Positions 5,373 through 16,229 are shown, counted from the stretch's first letter. The stretch is 32,325 bases of DNA from CALZJC01 sp041574955 (GCA_041574955.1 JBFGNS010000029.1:1-32325), one strand, 5' to 3'. Made by a program: numbers and translations. Notes: generated by a model not told the origin, from the sequence alone.

Positions 5373-8042
5373 TCAGGAGGAGCCCAGCTCGCGCCGCACC
5401 AGATCGGCGACCGCCGCCAGCGCGGCCGGCAGCTTGTCCGGCTCGCGGCCTCCGGCCTGCGCGAAGTCGGCCCGCCCACCGCCCCGGCCGCCGACCAGCC
5501 GCGCCACCGATCCGGCCAGCTGCCCGGCGTGCAGGCGCCCCGCCAGGTCGGGCGACACCGCCGCCACCAGCGACACCTTCTCCTCCTCGCGGCTGCCCAG
5601 CACGACCACCCCCGAGCCGAGCCGCGAGCGCACCACGTCGGCCATCGAGCGGATCTCGTTGATCGGCGCCGGCGGTACCTCGCGCGCCACCACCCGGACG
5701 CCGTCGACCTCGACCGCCTCGCCGCCGCCGTCCGACACCGCCGCCAGCCGGGCCTGCGACAGCTCCTTGTCCTGCGCGCGCAGCCGCTGGCGCAGGGCGG
5801 CGACCTCGTCCGCCGCCGCTTCCGGCGCCACGCCCAGCTCGGCGCTCACCGCCTCCAGCTCGCTGCGCTGGCGGCGCAGCCAGTCGAACGCCGCCTCGCC
5901 GGTCAACGCCTCGATGCGGCGCACCCCGGAGGCCACGCCGCGCTCGCTGGTGATGACGAACGGCCCGATCTGTCCGCTGTTGGCGACGTGACAGCCGCCG
6001 CACAGCTCGAGGCTGGTGAGATCCCCGCCGGCACCCGGCTCGGGCAGCGACGTCAGCTCGACGGTGCGCACCCGGTCGCCGTACTTCTCGCCGAACAGCG
6101 CCATCGCGCCGGCGGCCACCGCCTCGCGGGAGTCGCGGTCGTCGGTGATGCGGGTGTCGCGCGCCGTCACCACCCAACGGTTGACCAGCCGCTCGATCCC
6201 GGCCAGCTCGTCGGGAGACGGCGGCCGTGGGCAGGTGAAGTCGAAGCGTAACCGGTCGGGCGCCACCAGCGAGCCGGCCTGCCGCACGCCGCTGCCCAGC
6301 AGGTGCCGCAGCGCCAGATGCAGCAGGTGGGTGGCGGTGTGGTTGCGCTCGGTGGCGCGCCGGCGGTCGGCGTCGACCCGCGCCGTCACCCGCGCACCGC
6401 GCGCCAGCGCGCCGCGCTCGATCCGCACGAAATGGAACCAGCTGCCGGTACCGTCCTTCTGGGTGTCCTCGACCGTCGCCGCGCCGCCATCCCAGTCGAG
6501 GGCGCCGCGGTCGCCGACCTGGCCTCCGGCCTCGGCGTAGAAAGGCGTCGTATCGAGCACCACCACGCCCCGCTCGCCGTCGGCCAGCGAGTCGACCGCC
6601 GTCGCGCCGTCCTCGGCCAGCCGCGCCAGCTCGACCACCGCCGCGCCCTCCAGCGCCAGCCGGCCGTAGCCGACGAACTCGGTGGCACGGCCGCCGACCA
6701 CGCCGCGCACCTGTGCCAGGCGCTGTCGGCTGTCGCCGGCGGCGGCGCGCGAGCGCGCGCGCTGCGAGTCGAGCTCGGCGGCGAACCCCGCCTCGTCGAT
6801 CGCGAACTGCTCCTCCTCGGCGATCTCGCGGATCATCTCGAGCGGCAGTCCGTAGGTGTCGTAGAGCCGGAAGACGGTGTCCCCCGGCAGCGTGCCGGCG
6901 CCGCTGCGGCGCAGCTCGTCGAGGCTCTCCTGCACCTGCCTCGAGGCGGCGGCCACGGTGGCCAGGAACTTCTCTTCCTCGCTGCACACGGTGGCGGCCG
7001 AGGCCTCCTCGGCCGCCGGCAGCTGCGCGTAGACGCCGCCCATCACCGCGCTCACCGCCGGCAGAAGCCGGTGCAGAAACGGCTCCTCGAGCCCCAGACG
7101 CATGCCGTGCCGCGCGGCCCGCCGCAGGATGCGGCGCAGCACGTAGCCGCGGCCGTCGCTGCTCGGGATCACGCCGTCGGCGAGCAGAAAGGTCACTGCC
7201 CGCAGGTGGTCGGCGATCACGCGCAGCGAGACGTCGTCGCGCCGGCGGCGTCCGTAGGCGGTGCCGGCCAGCTCGGCGGCGGCCGCCAGCAGCGGCTGGA
7301 ACAGATCGGTGTCGTAGTTGGCCTCCACCTTCTGCAGCACCGCCGCCACCCGCTCGAGGCCGGCGCCGGTATCGATCGAGGGGTTGGGCAGCGGCCGGGT
7401 GGTGCCGTCCTCCAGCCGCTCGAACTGCATGAACACCAGGTTCCAGATCTCCAGGTAGCGGCCGCTGTCGGTGCCCTCCTGCCACTCCACCGCCGGCAGG
7501 TCGGGGCGCCGGTCGACGAAGATCTCGCTGCACGGCCCGCACGGACCGGTGTCACCCATCGCCCAGAAGTTGTCCTTCTCGCCGCAGCGGTGGATGCGCT
7601 CGGCCGGCAGGGCCGTCAGCCGCAGCCACAGCTCGGCGGCCTCGTCGTCCCGCTCGAAGACGGTGGCCGAGAGCTGCTCTGCCGGCAGCCCCCACACCTC
7701 GGTGACCAGCTGCCAGGCGTAGCGGATCGCCTCGTCCTTGAAGTAGTCGCCGAACGAGAAGTTGCCGAGCATCTCGAAGAAGGTGTGATGGCGCGGGCTG
7801 GGGCCGACGTTCTCGAGGTCGTTGTGCTTGCCCGACACCCGCATGCACTTCTGCGAGCTGACCGCGCGCGGCGACGGCGGCGGCGCGGCCCCCAGGAAGA
7901 AGTCCTTGAACGGCACCATGCCGGCGTTGGTGAACAGCAGGGTCGGGTCGCCCTGCGGCACAAGCGGCGCACTGTCGACCACCCGGTGGTCCTGACCCGC
8001 GAAGTAGTCCAGGAAGCTCTGCCGGATGTCGTTGCTGTTCAT
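5373..8042 (-). CDS. alaS: Alanyl-tRNA synthetase
   Basis: Charges tRNA-Ala with alanine and edits mis-charged serine and glycine. The 889-aa length is typical. The class II catalytic core is at the N-terminus (MNSNDIRQSFLDYFAGQDH, then TLLFTNAGMVPFKDFFLG and SQKCMRVSGKHNDLENVG, with MLGNFSFGDYFK as motif 2 region). The editing domain has the zinc ligands in NHTATHLLH and in ELCGGCHVANSGQIG. The usual threonine of CGGTH is cysteine here, while the C-x3-H spacing is kept. The C-terminal C-Ala domain carries the glycine-rich GGRGGGRADFAQAGG motif. Start at ATG 8042, with no obvious Shine-Dalgarno sequence. It is downstream of recX on the same strand after a 107-bp gap. Confidence 0.97.
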   Translation of the reverse strand: MNSNDIRQSFLDYFAGQDHRVVDSAPLVPQGDPTLLFTNAGMVPFKDFFLGAAPPPSPRAVSSQKCMRVSGKHNDLENVGPSPRHHTFFEMLGNFSFGDYFKDEAIRYAWQLVTEVWGLPAEQLSATVFERDDEAAELWLRLTALPAERIHRCGEKDNFWAMGDTGPCGPCSEIFVDRRPDLPAVEWQEGTDSGRYLEIWNLVFMQFERLEDGTTRPLPNPSIDTGAGLERVAAVLQKVEANYDTDLFQPLLAAAAELAGTAYGRRRRDDVSLRVIADHLRAVTFLLADGVIPSSDGRGYVLRRILRRAARHGMRLGLEEPFLHRLLPAVSAVMGGVYAQLPAAEEASAATVCSEEEKFLATVAAASRQVQESLDELRRSGAGTLPGDTVFRLYDTYGLPLEMIREIAEEEQFAIDEAGFAAELDSQRARSRAAAGDSRQRLAQVRGVVGGRATEFVGYGRLALEGAAVVELARLAEDGATAVDSLADGERGVVVLDTTPFYAEAGGQVGDRGALDWDGGAATVEDTQKDGTGSWFHFVRIERGALARGARVTARVDADRRRATERNHTATHLLHLALRHLLGSGVRQAGSLVAPDRLRFDFTCPRPPSPDELAGIERLVNRWVVTARDTRITDDRDSREAVAAGAMALFGEKYGDRVRTVELTSLPEPGAGGDLTSLELCGGCHVANSGQIGPFVITSERGVASGVRRIEALTGEAAFDWLRRQRSELEAVSAELGVAPEAAADEVAALRQRLRAQDKELSQARLAAVSDGGGEAVEVDGVRVVAREVPPAPINEIRSMADVVRSRLGSGVVVLGSREEEKVSLVAAVSPDLAGRLHAGQLAGSVARLVGGRGGGRADFAQAGGREPDKLPAALAAVADLVRRELGSS

Positions 8043-8149
8043 GGTTTCGGGCGCGGCCGGAGCGGCCGCGGAGGACGGCCGCGGAAGCGGCGGGAGGCGG
8101 TCAAGATATCACGCGCCGCCGGCTCTTCGGCCCCGCTCCGGGCTGCCGC

Positions 8150-8590
8150 TCAGCCCGCCTCCGGCTCGATCTCGGAGGCCAGCTGCAGCACCACGCCCCC
8201 CGAGTAGCCCTTGCGGTCGAGGTGGCGCGCCAGCGCCTCGCGGCCGCCGCCGCGGGCGGCCAGCCAGCGCTCGGCCACCCGCCGCGCGGCCGCTTCCTCG
8301 CCGTCGGCGAACGCCGCCGCCAGCGCTTCGGCCACCGCCTCGCCGGCAGCGCCGCGGCGCTCGAGCTCGGCGCGCATGCGCCGCGGCCCATAGCCCCGCC
8401 GCGCCAGCGGACCGGTGGCCAGCGCGCGGGCGCACGAAACGTCGTCGAGATAGCCGAGCTCCTCGAGCCGGGCGACGGCGCCGGCAACCTCCTCCGGCGG
8501 GTGGCCGCGCTGGGCCAGCTTGCGCTCCAGCTCGCGGCGGAAGTGCGGCCGGATGGCCAGCAGCTTGCAGGCCTTGTCGAAGCAGCTCAT
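8150..8590 (-). CDS. recX: Regulatory protein RecX
   Basis: A 146-aa modulator of RecA that limits extension of RecA filaments. It has the RecX layout of three-helix repeats: a first repeat with AIRPHFRRELERKLAQRGHP, VARLEELGYLDDVSCARAL in the centre, RGYGPRRMRAELERRG, and a last repeat containing ALARHLDRKGYSGGVV. The motif G-Y-L-D-D and the R-G-Y/G-P-x-x-[IM] segment are family hallmarks. ATG at 8590 starts the conserved sequence. It is 31 bp downstream of pilT and upstream of alaS; recX next to alaS is a common arrangement, although recA is not in this window. Length and motifs are normal. Confidence 0.9.
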   Translation of the reverse strand: MSCFDKACKLLAIRPHFRRELERKLAQRGHPPEEVAGAVARLEELGYLDDVSCARALATGPLARRGYGPRRMRAELERRGAAGEAVAEALAAAFADGEEAAARRVAERWLAARGGGREALARHLDRKGYSGGVVLQLASEIEPEAG

Positions 8591-8621
8591 CGCGCCGCAC
8601 CCGAGCGCGCCGCCGGCCGCG

Positions 8622-9755
8622 CTAGCCGACCTCGCCGCTGGTCCCGAGCGACGACTCCATCTCCTCGCGACCGATGTCGGCGGTGAACTGCACGCCCTGC
8701 ACCTTGAGCTTGAACTCGTCCGGGTTGGAGGCCCGGCGCAACGCCTCGTCGAGCGTGATCAGGCCGGCCCGGTAGTGCTGGTAGAGCGACTGGTCGAACG
8801 TCTGCATGCCGTACTGGCTGGTGCCGAGGGCGATCTGCTCGCGAATGTACTTGGTCTTGTCCTTGTTCTCGATGCACTCGCGGATGTACGGCGTGGCGAT
8901 CAGCACCTCGGCCGCCGGCACCCGGCCGGTCTCGTCGGCGCGCGGTACCAGGCGCAGCGAGATCGCCGCCCTCAGCACCTGGGCGAGCTGGATGCGGATC
9001 TGCTTCTGCTGGTGCGGCGGGAACACCGAGATGATGCGGTTGACCGTCTCGGTGGCGTCCACGGTGTGCAGCGTCGACAGCACCAGGTGGCCGGTCTCGG
9101 CCGCCAGCAGCGCCGTTTCGATGGTCTCGAAGTCGCGCATCTCACCGACCAGCACCACGTCGGGGTCCTGGCGCAGCGCCGAGCGCAGGGCGTTGGCGAA
9201 GCCGTGGGTGTCGACATCCACCTCGCGCTGGTTGACGATCGACCGCTTGTCGCGGTGCAGAAACTCGATCGGGTCCTCGATGGTGATGATGTGCTCGGTG
9301 CGTTTGGCGTTGATCGCGTCGATCATCGCCGCCAGCGTGGTCGACTTACCCGACCCGGTGGTGCCGGTGCACAGCACCAGGCCGCGACGCTCCTCGCAGA
9401 TCTTCTCGATCACCGGCGGCAGCATCAGCTCGCGGATGCTCAGGATCTGGGCCGGGATGACGCGCAGCACCAGGCCGACCGACCCGCGCTGCTGGAAGAT
9501 GTTGCAGCGGAAGCGGCCGAGCCCCGGCACCGAGTAGGCGATGTCGATCTCGAGGTCCTCCTTGAACCGCTGCTTCTGGCGCGCGTTCATCATCGAGAAC
9601 GCCATGCCGACGGTGTCGTCCTGCATCAGCCGGCTGAAGCTGGTCAGCTGATGCAGCTGACCGTCGATCCGGATCACCGGATGGCTCCCGACCTTGAGGT
9701 GGACGTCGGAGGCCTTGCTCTCGATGGCGTCCTTGAGCACTTCGTTGATGTTCAT
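8622..9755 (-). CDS. pilT: Type IV pilus retraction ATPase, PilT/PilU family
   Basis: A 377-aa cytoplasmic hexameric ATPase that powers retraction of type IV pili, and hence twitching motility and surface sensing. It has an N-terminal PAS-like domain (NINEVLKDAIESKASDVHLK), Walker A GTTGSGKST, an Asp box around IITIEDPIEFLH, Walker B VVLVGEMRD, and a His box STLHTVDATETVNRI. The C-terminus has the PilT-type YGMQTFDQSL. The AIRNLIRE motif of classical PilT appears as KTKYIREQ, so a PilU-like paralogue cannot be excluded. ATG at 9755 is preceded by AGGAG; 23 further codons upstream lie in the promoter region and are rejected. No other pil genes are nearby. A consensus-like promoter lies at 9809-9837, so it is probably transcribed separately from the rsmE operon. 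Confidence 0.93.
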   Translation of the reverse strand: MNINEVLKDAIESKASDVHLKVGSHPVIRIDGQLHQLTSFSRLMQDDTVGMAFSMMNARQKQRFKEDLEIDIAYSVPGLGRFRCNIFQQRGSVGLVLRVIPAQILSIRELMLPPVIEKICEERRGLVLCTGTTGSGKSTTLAAMIDAINAKRTEHIITIEDPIEFLHRDKRSIVNQREVDVDTHGFANALRSALRQDPDVVLVGEMRDFETIETALLAAETGHLVLSTLHTVDATETVNRIISVFPPHQQKQIRIQLAQVLRAAISLRLVPRADETGRVPAAEVLIATPYIRECIENKDKTKYIREQIALGTSQYGMQTFDQSLYQHYRAGLITLDEALRRASNPDEFKLKVQGVQFTADIGREEMESSLGTSGEVG

Positions 9756-9808
9756 CGGCGGCTCCTGACGGGCGGTGGGCGGGCGCGCTACCAGGGGTGA
9801 TGCTGGCG

Positions 9809-9837
9809 AGGGTAGCGACGGCACCGTCGGCTGTCAA
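9809..9837 (-). promoter_or_regulatory. Sigma-70-type promoter of pilT
   Basis: On the minus strand, TTGACA (9832-9837) is followed by exactly 17 bp and then TACCCT (9809-9814), 53 bp before the pilT ATG. The -35 is a perfect consensus match and the -10 is 4 of 6. Confidence 0.75.
9816..9829. promoter_or_regulatory. Inverted repeat inside the pilT promoter spacer (candidate operator)
   Basis: CGACGGcaCCGTCG has two perfect 6-bp arms around a 2-bp centre, and sits between the -35 and -10 boxes of the pilT promoter. A bound dimer there would block or remodel RNA polymerase. No regulator is identified. Confidence 0.45.
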
Positions 9838-9902
9838 CGGAGCGTTTCACAGCCGCGCCGGGGGGCTGACCGGACGGCGTGCTCGCCGCGGCGGCCCCGC
9901 TT

Positions 9903-10604
9903 TCAGCGGCCGGCATTGCCGAGGATCAGCGCCGCCGCCGCCACGGCGGCGGTCTCGACCCGCAGCACCGCTGTTCCCAGCCCGACGGCGCGGCAGCCGA
10001 GCTCTTCCAGCCGCCGGCGCTCGTCGCTCGTCCAGCCGCCCTCCGGACCGACCGCCACCGCCACCGTAGCGGCGCGCGCCGGCCGCTGCCAGGGGCCGCC
10101 GCGGCCGTCCAGGTACCGGCGGTCGTGCGCGCCGGCGAGCAGCTCAGGCAGCTCGTCCCAGGCGTGGACGCCGCTGAGCTCGGGTAGCAGGCCGCGCTCG
10201 GACTGCTCGATGGCGGCGGCCGCGATCCGCCGCAGGCGGTCGAAGCCGGCCGCACCGTAACGGCGCGGCGCACGGGCGGTCGCGACGAAGCGGATCGCCG
10301 CGGCCCCCAGCTCGGCCGCCTTCTCCACCAGCCAGCCGGCGCGTGGCGGTCGTGGCGGCGCCACCAGCAGCTCGAGCCTGAGCGGCGGCCGCTCCAGCCG
10401 CGACGGCGCACCGAGCTCGAGCCGGGCGCGCTGGCGCTCCACCCGCTCGACGCGCGCGGCGCGCGCGCCGCCGGCGCCGTCGACCAGCCGCAACCGGTCG
10501 CCGCTCTGCAGGCGACGGGCGCGGAACAGGTGCCGGTAGCGCTCGCCGTCCACCCACAGCTCGGCGGCTGTCAGCTCGTCGGGCGCCACCAGCAGGTCGG
10601 TCAA
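9903..10604 (-). CDS. rsmE: 16S rRNA (uracil-1498-N3)-methyltransferase
   Basis: Methylates U1498 of 16S rRNA using S-adenosylmethionine. The 233-aa protein has an N-terminal PUA-like domain (HLFRARRLQSGDRLRLVDGAG) and a C-terminal SPOUT domain with the trefoil knot. The knot motifs are VAVAVGPEGGWTSDE and LGTAVLRVETAAVAAAALI. KAAELGAAAIRFVATARA and the glutamine-serine-glutamate EQSERG are also family features. The start is TTG at 10602-10604, whose last two bases overlap the TGA of prmA (TTGA), so it is translationally coupled to prmA. This prmA-rsmE pairing after dnaJ is a conserved arrangement also seen in Bacillus. The sequence is extremely GC-rich and arginine/alanine-biased. Confidence 0.92.
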   Translation of the reverse strand: MTDLLVAPDELTAAELWVDGERYRHLFRARRLQSGDRLRLVDGAGGARAARVERVERQRARLELGAPSRLERPPLRLELLVAPPRPPRAGWLVEKAAELGAAAIRFVATARAPRRYGAAGFDRLRRIAAAAIEQSERGLLPELSGVHAWDELPELLAGAHDRRYLDGRGGPWQRPARAATVAVAVGPEGGWTSDERRRLEELGCRAVGLGTAVLRVETAAVAAAALILGNAGR

Positions 10605-11455
10605 CGCCGCCTCCGCGCCACCAGCGCCGCCCACTCGCCCTCGAGCCGGCGGCCAACGATCTCCAGCCCGGCCGCCGCCAGCCGCGATGCGAAGCCGTCC
10701 GCCTCGCTCGCCAGCAGACCCGAGAGCACCACCGTGCCGCCGGCGGCAAGACAGCCGGCCAGCCGCTCGAGCCGATCGGCCCAGCGCTCGGGCCGGATGT
10801 TGACCAGCGCCAGGTCGAAGCGTGCCGCCGTCGCCAGGCAGTCGAGGCCGCCTGCCGCGACCAGCGGCGGCAGCCGGTTGCGGCGGCCGTTGTCGACCGC
10901 CGCGAAGGCGGCCGCCGGGTCGGTGTCGAGCGCCACCGCTCGGCGGGCGCCGAACTCGAGGGCGGCGAGCGCCAGGATGCCGGTGCCGGTGCCCAGGTCG
11001 AGCACCGCGGCGCCGGTCACCGGCAGCCGCTCGAGGCAGCGCACCGCCAGCCGCGTCGAGGCGTGGCTGCCGGTACCGAAGGCCTGGCGCGCCGGCAGGT
11101 GGAGCAGGCGGCGGCCGCCGCCCGCCCCGCCGGCTTCGCCACCCGCCTCGTCGCGCGGATCCACCACCAGCCGTGCGCCCACCCGGAACGGCCGCGCCTG
11201 GCGCCGGTACGCCGCCATCCAGTCCGCATCGCTCTCCTCCACCGCCGCCAGCAGCCGCGCTCCCACCGGCCGGTGCCGGCCCTCGGCCAGCGCCCGCACG
11301 GCGACCGGCAGCGGCTCGTCGAACCAGGCGTCGACGCGCAGACCGGCCGGCTGGCTCGTCAGCTCGAGGCCGCGGGTGCCGAGCTCCCACAGCAGCGCGG
11401 TCAGCGGCTCCTCGCGCTCCCGGGCGACGGCGAACGACAGGCGGCGGTAGCGCAC
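10601..11455 (-). CDS. prmA: Ribosomal protein L11 methyltransferase
   Basis: Trimethylates ribosomal protein L11 using S-adenosylmethionine. The 284-aa protein has the N-terminal substrate-recognition domain (residues 1-110), then the family signature QAFGTGSHASTRLAV and SAM motif I, VLDLGTGTGILALAALEFG. The acidic VALDTDP motif and FDLALVNIRPERW take the place of the usual VANIL loop. A glycine-rich insertion (GGEAGGAGGG) lies just before the signature, where typical PrmA proteins have a short acidic linker. The start is GTG at 11455, 3 nt after the dnaJ stop; the gene overlaps rsmE by 3-4 nt at its end. The sequence is divergent but the order of motifs is clear. Confidence 0.88.
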   Translation of the reverse strand: MRYRRLSFAVAREREEPLTALLWELGTRGLELTSQPAGLRVDAWFDEPLPVAVRALAEGRHRPVGARLLAAVEESDADWMAAYRRQARPFRVGARLVVDPRDEAGGEAGGAGGGRRLLHLPARQAFGTGSHASTRLAVRCLERLPVTGAAVLDLGTGTGILALAALEFGARRAVALDTDPAAAFAAVDNGRRNRLPPLVAAGGLDCLATAARFDLALVNIRPERWADRLERLAGCLAAGGTVVLSGLLASEADGFASRLAAAGLEIVGRRLEGEWAALVARRRR

Positions 11456-11458
11456 CCG

Positions 11459-12582
11459 CTAGCCGAACAGGTCGCGCACCCGGTCGAGCACCCGGCGCTC
11501 CTCGCGCACGTCGGCGCCCTCCAGCTCGGCGAGCTGGCGCAGCAGCTCGAGCTGCTCGTCGGACTGCGAGCGCGGGTGCGGCACCACCAGGCGCACGATC
11601 GCCACGTGGTCGCCGGTGCCGCCGCCGTCGAGCCTGGCGATGCCCTTGTCGCGCAGCCGCAGGTCGGCGCCCGGCTGGGTGCCCGGCGGCACCTCGACGC
11701 TCTGCTCGCCGTGCAGCGTGTCGACCTTCACCTTGCCGCCGAGAGTGGCGGTGGCGTAGCTCACCGGCAGCTCGCCGAAGACGTCGGGGCCGCGGCGCTC
11801 GAACGCCTTGTGCGGCCGCACCACGATGTCCACCAGCAGATCGCCGGGCGGGCCGCCGCGTGGACCGTGCTCGCCCTCTCCCTGCAGCCGCAACCGCGTG
11901 CCGGTGTCGACCCCGGGCGGGATGCGTACCTCGATCCGGCGCCTGGCCTCGCGCCGGCCCCGGCCGCGGCACTCGCCGCACGGGTCGGTGATCACCGTAC
12001 CCTCGCCGCGGCACTGCGGGCAGGTGCGGGCGACCGTGAAGAAGCCCTGGCTGAACCGCACCTGGCCGCGGCCGCCGCACGCCGAGCAGCTGGCCGGCGC
12101 AGCGCCGCCGCGGCTGCCGCTGCCGTCGCACTCCGAGCAGCGCTCGAGGCGCGGGATCTCGAGCGTCCTGTCGAGACCGAAGGCGGCCTCCTCCAGGTCG
12201 AGGTGCAGCTCGTAGCGCAGGTCGGCGCCGGCGCGGGTGCGCCGGCGGCCCGAGCGCCGGCCGCCGAACATGTCGCCAAAGCCGAAGCCGAAGAAGTCGC
12301 CGAGGATGTCGGAGAAGTCGCCGAACACCTCCGGGTCGAAGCCGGCCGCCCCGCCGCCGACGCCGCGGTGGCCAAAGCGGTCGTAGCGCTGCCGCTTCTG
12401 GTCGTCCGACAGCACCGCGTACGCCTCGGCGGCCTCCTTGAAGCGACTCTCGGCGTCGGGATCGTCGGGGTTGCGGTCGGGATGGTAGCGCACCGCCAGC
12501 TTGCGGTAGGCCGACTTGATCTCCTTCTGCGAAGCCTCGCGGCTGACGCCCAGGACCTCGTAGTAGTCGCGCGTGGTGGCGG

Positions 12583-12586
<4 letters not shown>
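11459..12586 (-). CDS. dnaJ: Chaperone protein DnaJ
   Basis: A co-chaperone that delivers unfolded proteins to DnaK and stimulates its ATPase. At 375 aa it is a full type I DnaJ: J domain at 6-71 with HPD at 35-37, a G/F-rich linker (73-110, with repeated DF/GF motifs), and a zinc-binding domain with four CxxC pairs (C150/C153, C167/C170, C189/C192, C203/C206). Two C-terminal beta-barrel domains (RIEVRIPPGVDTGTRLRL and GKVKVDTLHGEQSVEVPPG) and a dimerisation tail follow. The second half of each zinc motif is the usual CxGxG, except CSACGGRG. Its ATG overlaps the dnaK stop by 4 bp (ATGA), indicating translational coupling. Confidence 0.97.
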
Positions 12587-14418
<1,832 letters not shown>

Positions 14419-14444
14419 CTATCCCTCTCCCAGCCGCCGGCGGG

Positions 14445-15116
14445 TCACTCTCCCCCGCCCCGGACGGCCTCGTCCGGATCGGCCTCCTCGGCCGGCAGCG
14501 CCACCTTGACCATCGCGGGCCGCAGCAGCCGTTCGTGCAGCACGTAGCCCGACTGCAACTCCTCGCTGACCGTCGGCTCGCCCACCTCGGCGTCTTCGTA
14601 TCGGGCCACCGCCTCGTGCACCGACGGATCGAACGGCTCGCCCACCGCCGGCACCCGGCTGAGACCGTGCTGGCGCAGCAGATCGATGAACTGACGGTGG
14701 GTCATCTCGACGCCCAGCTTGAGATCCTCGGCGCTGCCTTCGGCGCTCAGCGCGCGCTCCAGGTTGTCGATCACCGCCAGGAGCTCGCGCACCAGCTCGA
14801 AAACCGCGTAGCGCTGCTCCTCGCGACGCTCGCGCGCTACCCGTTTGCGGTAGTTGTCGAAATCGGCCAGGGTGCGAACCGAGCGGTCGCGCAGATCCGC
14901 CAGCTCGGCCTGCAGGCGGGCGAACTCGCTGATCGAATCGGCAGCTTCGGAGTCGTCCTCGCCCACCGACTCGAGCCGCTCCTCCTCGCGCTCCACCGCC
15001 TCCAGCGCCTCGCGCATCGCCATGTCGAGGTCCTCGGTGTCTTCGGCCTCGATTTCGTACTCCTCGTCGGCGCCGTCGGTGTCGAGCTCCTGCTCGAGTG
15101 TTTTCTCGTCCTCCAT
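14445..15116 (-). CDS. grpE: Nucleotide exchange factor GrpE
   Basis: Releases ADP from DnaK. The 223-aa protein has a long, strongly acidic, probably disordered N-terminus (residues 1-60, rich in Glu and Asp). A coiled-coil dimerisation helix follows (SEFARLQAELADLRDRSVRTLADFDN), then the GrpE core NYRKRVARERREE and FELVRELLAVIDNLERAL. The C-terminal beta domain contains GEPFDPSVHEAVARYE and SGYVLHERLLRPAMVKVA. The acidic N-terminus is longer than in many homologues. ATG at 15116 follows GAGCAGGAGCGACG. It sits between hrcA (15 bp upstream) and dnaK. Confidence 0.96.
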   Translation of the reverse strand: MEDEKTLEQELDTDGADEEYEIEAEDTEDLDMAMREALEAVEREEERLESVGEDDSEAADSISEFARLQAELADLRDRSVRTLADFDNYRKRVARERREEQRYAVFELVRELLAVIDNLERALSAEGSAEDLKLGVEMTHRQFIDLLRQHGLSRVPAVGEPFDPSVHEAVARYEDAEVGEPTVSEELQSGYVLHERLLRPAMVKVALPAEEADPDEAVRGGGE

Positions 15117-15131
15117 CGTCGCTCCTGCTCG

Positions 15132-16190
15132 CTAGTCCACCAGGGTACGCTCGAGCGCCTGACTGAGGCGCTCACCGAGGTAGTTCACCAGCGGGATCAC
15201 CGCCGGATAGTCCATGCGTGAAGGGCCGAAGATGCCGAGCGCGCCCATCGGCCGGTCGGCCACCCCGTAGCTCGTCGCCACCAGACTGAAGTCCAGGTCC
15301 GAGGTCAGGTCGCTGTCGCCGCCGATCACCACCCTTACGCCTCGACCCTCGATCAACCGGTTGAGCAGCTGCACCAGACGCGCCTTGTCGGCGAAGGTGT
15401 CGAGCAGCCGCCGGACGCGGTCGACGTCGGCCAGCTCGGGCCTCGCCAGCACGACGTTGGTGCCCTCGACCAGCAGGTCGGGCGCGGCGTCCGCCACCAG
15501 CGCCTGCCGCGCCAGCCCGATGGCGTTGGCCAGCAGGCGGTCGACCTGCGCCCGCTCCTCCGACATCATCGCCAGCAGGCGGTCGCGGATCTGGCGCAGC
15601 GTCATGCCGGCGAAGCTGTCGGTCAGGTAGTTGGAGATGCGCACCAGCTCCTCGCGCGGCAGCGGCTTGTCGGTCTCGACCACCTTGCTGTCCACCACCC
15701 CGGCGGCGGCCACCAGGATGCACAGCACCCGGCGGCCCGACAGCCGCACGAAGCTGATCGCCTTGAGCACGGTCTCGCCCAGCGCCGGCACCACCACGAT
15801 CCCGATCTGGCTGGTCAGCTCGGACAGCAGATGGGTGGCCGAGTTCATCAGACCGTCGCCGGCGGCGACCTCGGAGGCCAGGCCCTCGTCGATCTGCCGC
15901 CGCAGCTCCGCCGGCAGGTTGCGGCTCGGCATCAGCGACTCGATATAGAGATGGTAGCCCGACTCGGTCGGCACCCGGCCGGCCGAGGTGTGCGGCTGCC
16001 ACAGCAGCCCCTGCTCCTCGAGATCGGCCATGACGTTGCGGATGGTTGCCGCCGACAGCCCGTGCCGGCGCAGCTTCGCCAGCCGGCGCGAGCTGACCGG
16101 CTCGCCGGTGCCGAGGAAGACGCTGATCACGTCCTTGAGGATCTCGCGATCGCGCGCCGTCAGCTGCTGGCTGTCGGGAGTGGGTGTCAT
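15132..16190 (-). CDS. hrcA: Heat-inducible transcription repressor HrcA
   Basis: A repressor of class I heat-shock genes that normally binds CIRCE and depends on GroEL for folding. The 352-aa protein has an N-terminal winged helix (residues 8-85; TGEPVSSRRLAKLRRHGLSA and ATIRNVMADLEEQGLL, then HTSAGRVPTESGY). A GAF-like domain follows (IGIVVVPALGETVLKAISFV), along with the inserted dimerising domain. The C-terminal part ends in GALGIFGPSRMDYPAVIPLV, a strongly conserved HrcA block. Length and motifs are normal. It is the first gene of hrcA-grpE-dnaK-dnaJ-prmA-rsmE, so autoregulation is expected, but no CIRCE is visible upstream. ATG at 16190. Confidence 0.97.
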   Translation of the reverse strand: MTPTPDSQQLTARDREILKDVISVFLGTGEPVSSRRLAKLRRHGLSAATIRNVMADLEEQGLLWQPHTSAGRVPTESGYHLYIESLMPSRNLPAELRRQIDEGLASEVAAGDGLMNSATHLLSELTSQIGIVVVPALGETVLKAISFVRLSGRRVLCILVAAAGVVDSKVVETDKPLPREELVRISNYLTDSFAGMTLRQIRDRLLAMMSEERAQVDRLLANAIGLARQALVADAAPDLLVEGTNVVLARPELADVDRVRRLLDTFADKARLVQLLNRLIEGRGVRVVIGGDSDLTSDLDFSLVATSYGVADRPMGALGIFGPSRMDYPAVIPLVNYLGERLSQALERTLVD

Positions 16191-16229
16191 CGTCGGGCCT
16201 CGCGCCGGCCGGTCTGTACGAGCGAATAG

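Noticed and set aside
9756..9824. Longer PilT start at 9824
   Set aside because: The added 23 residues are encoded by the pilT promoter region and lack family similarity; ATG 9755 has a Shine-Dalgarno site.
9897..9909. Hairpin CCGCT-ttc-AGCGG at the rsmE stop as a terminator
   Set aside because: The stem is only 5 bp and no T-run follows on the minus strand; it is likely chance in GC-rich sequence.
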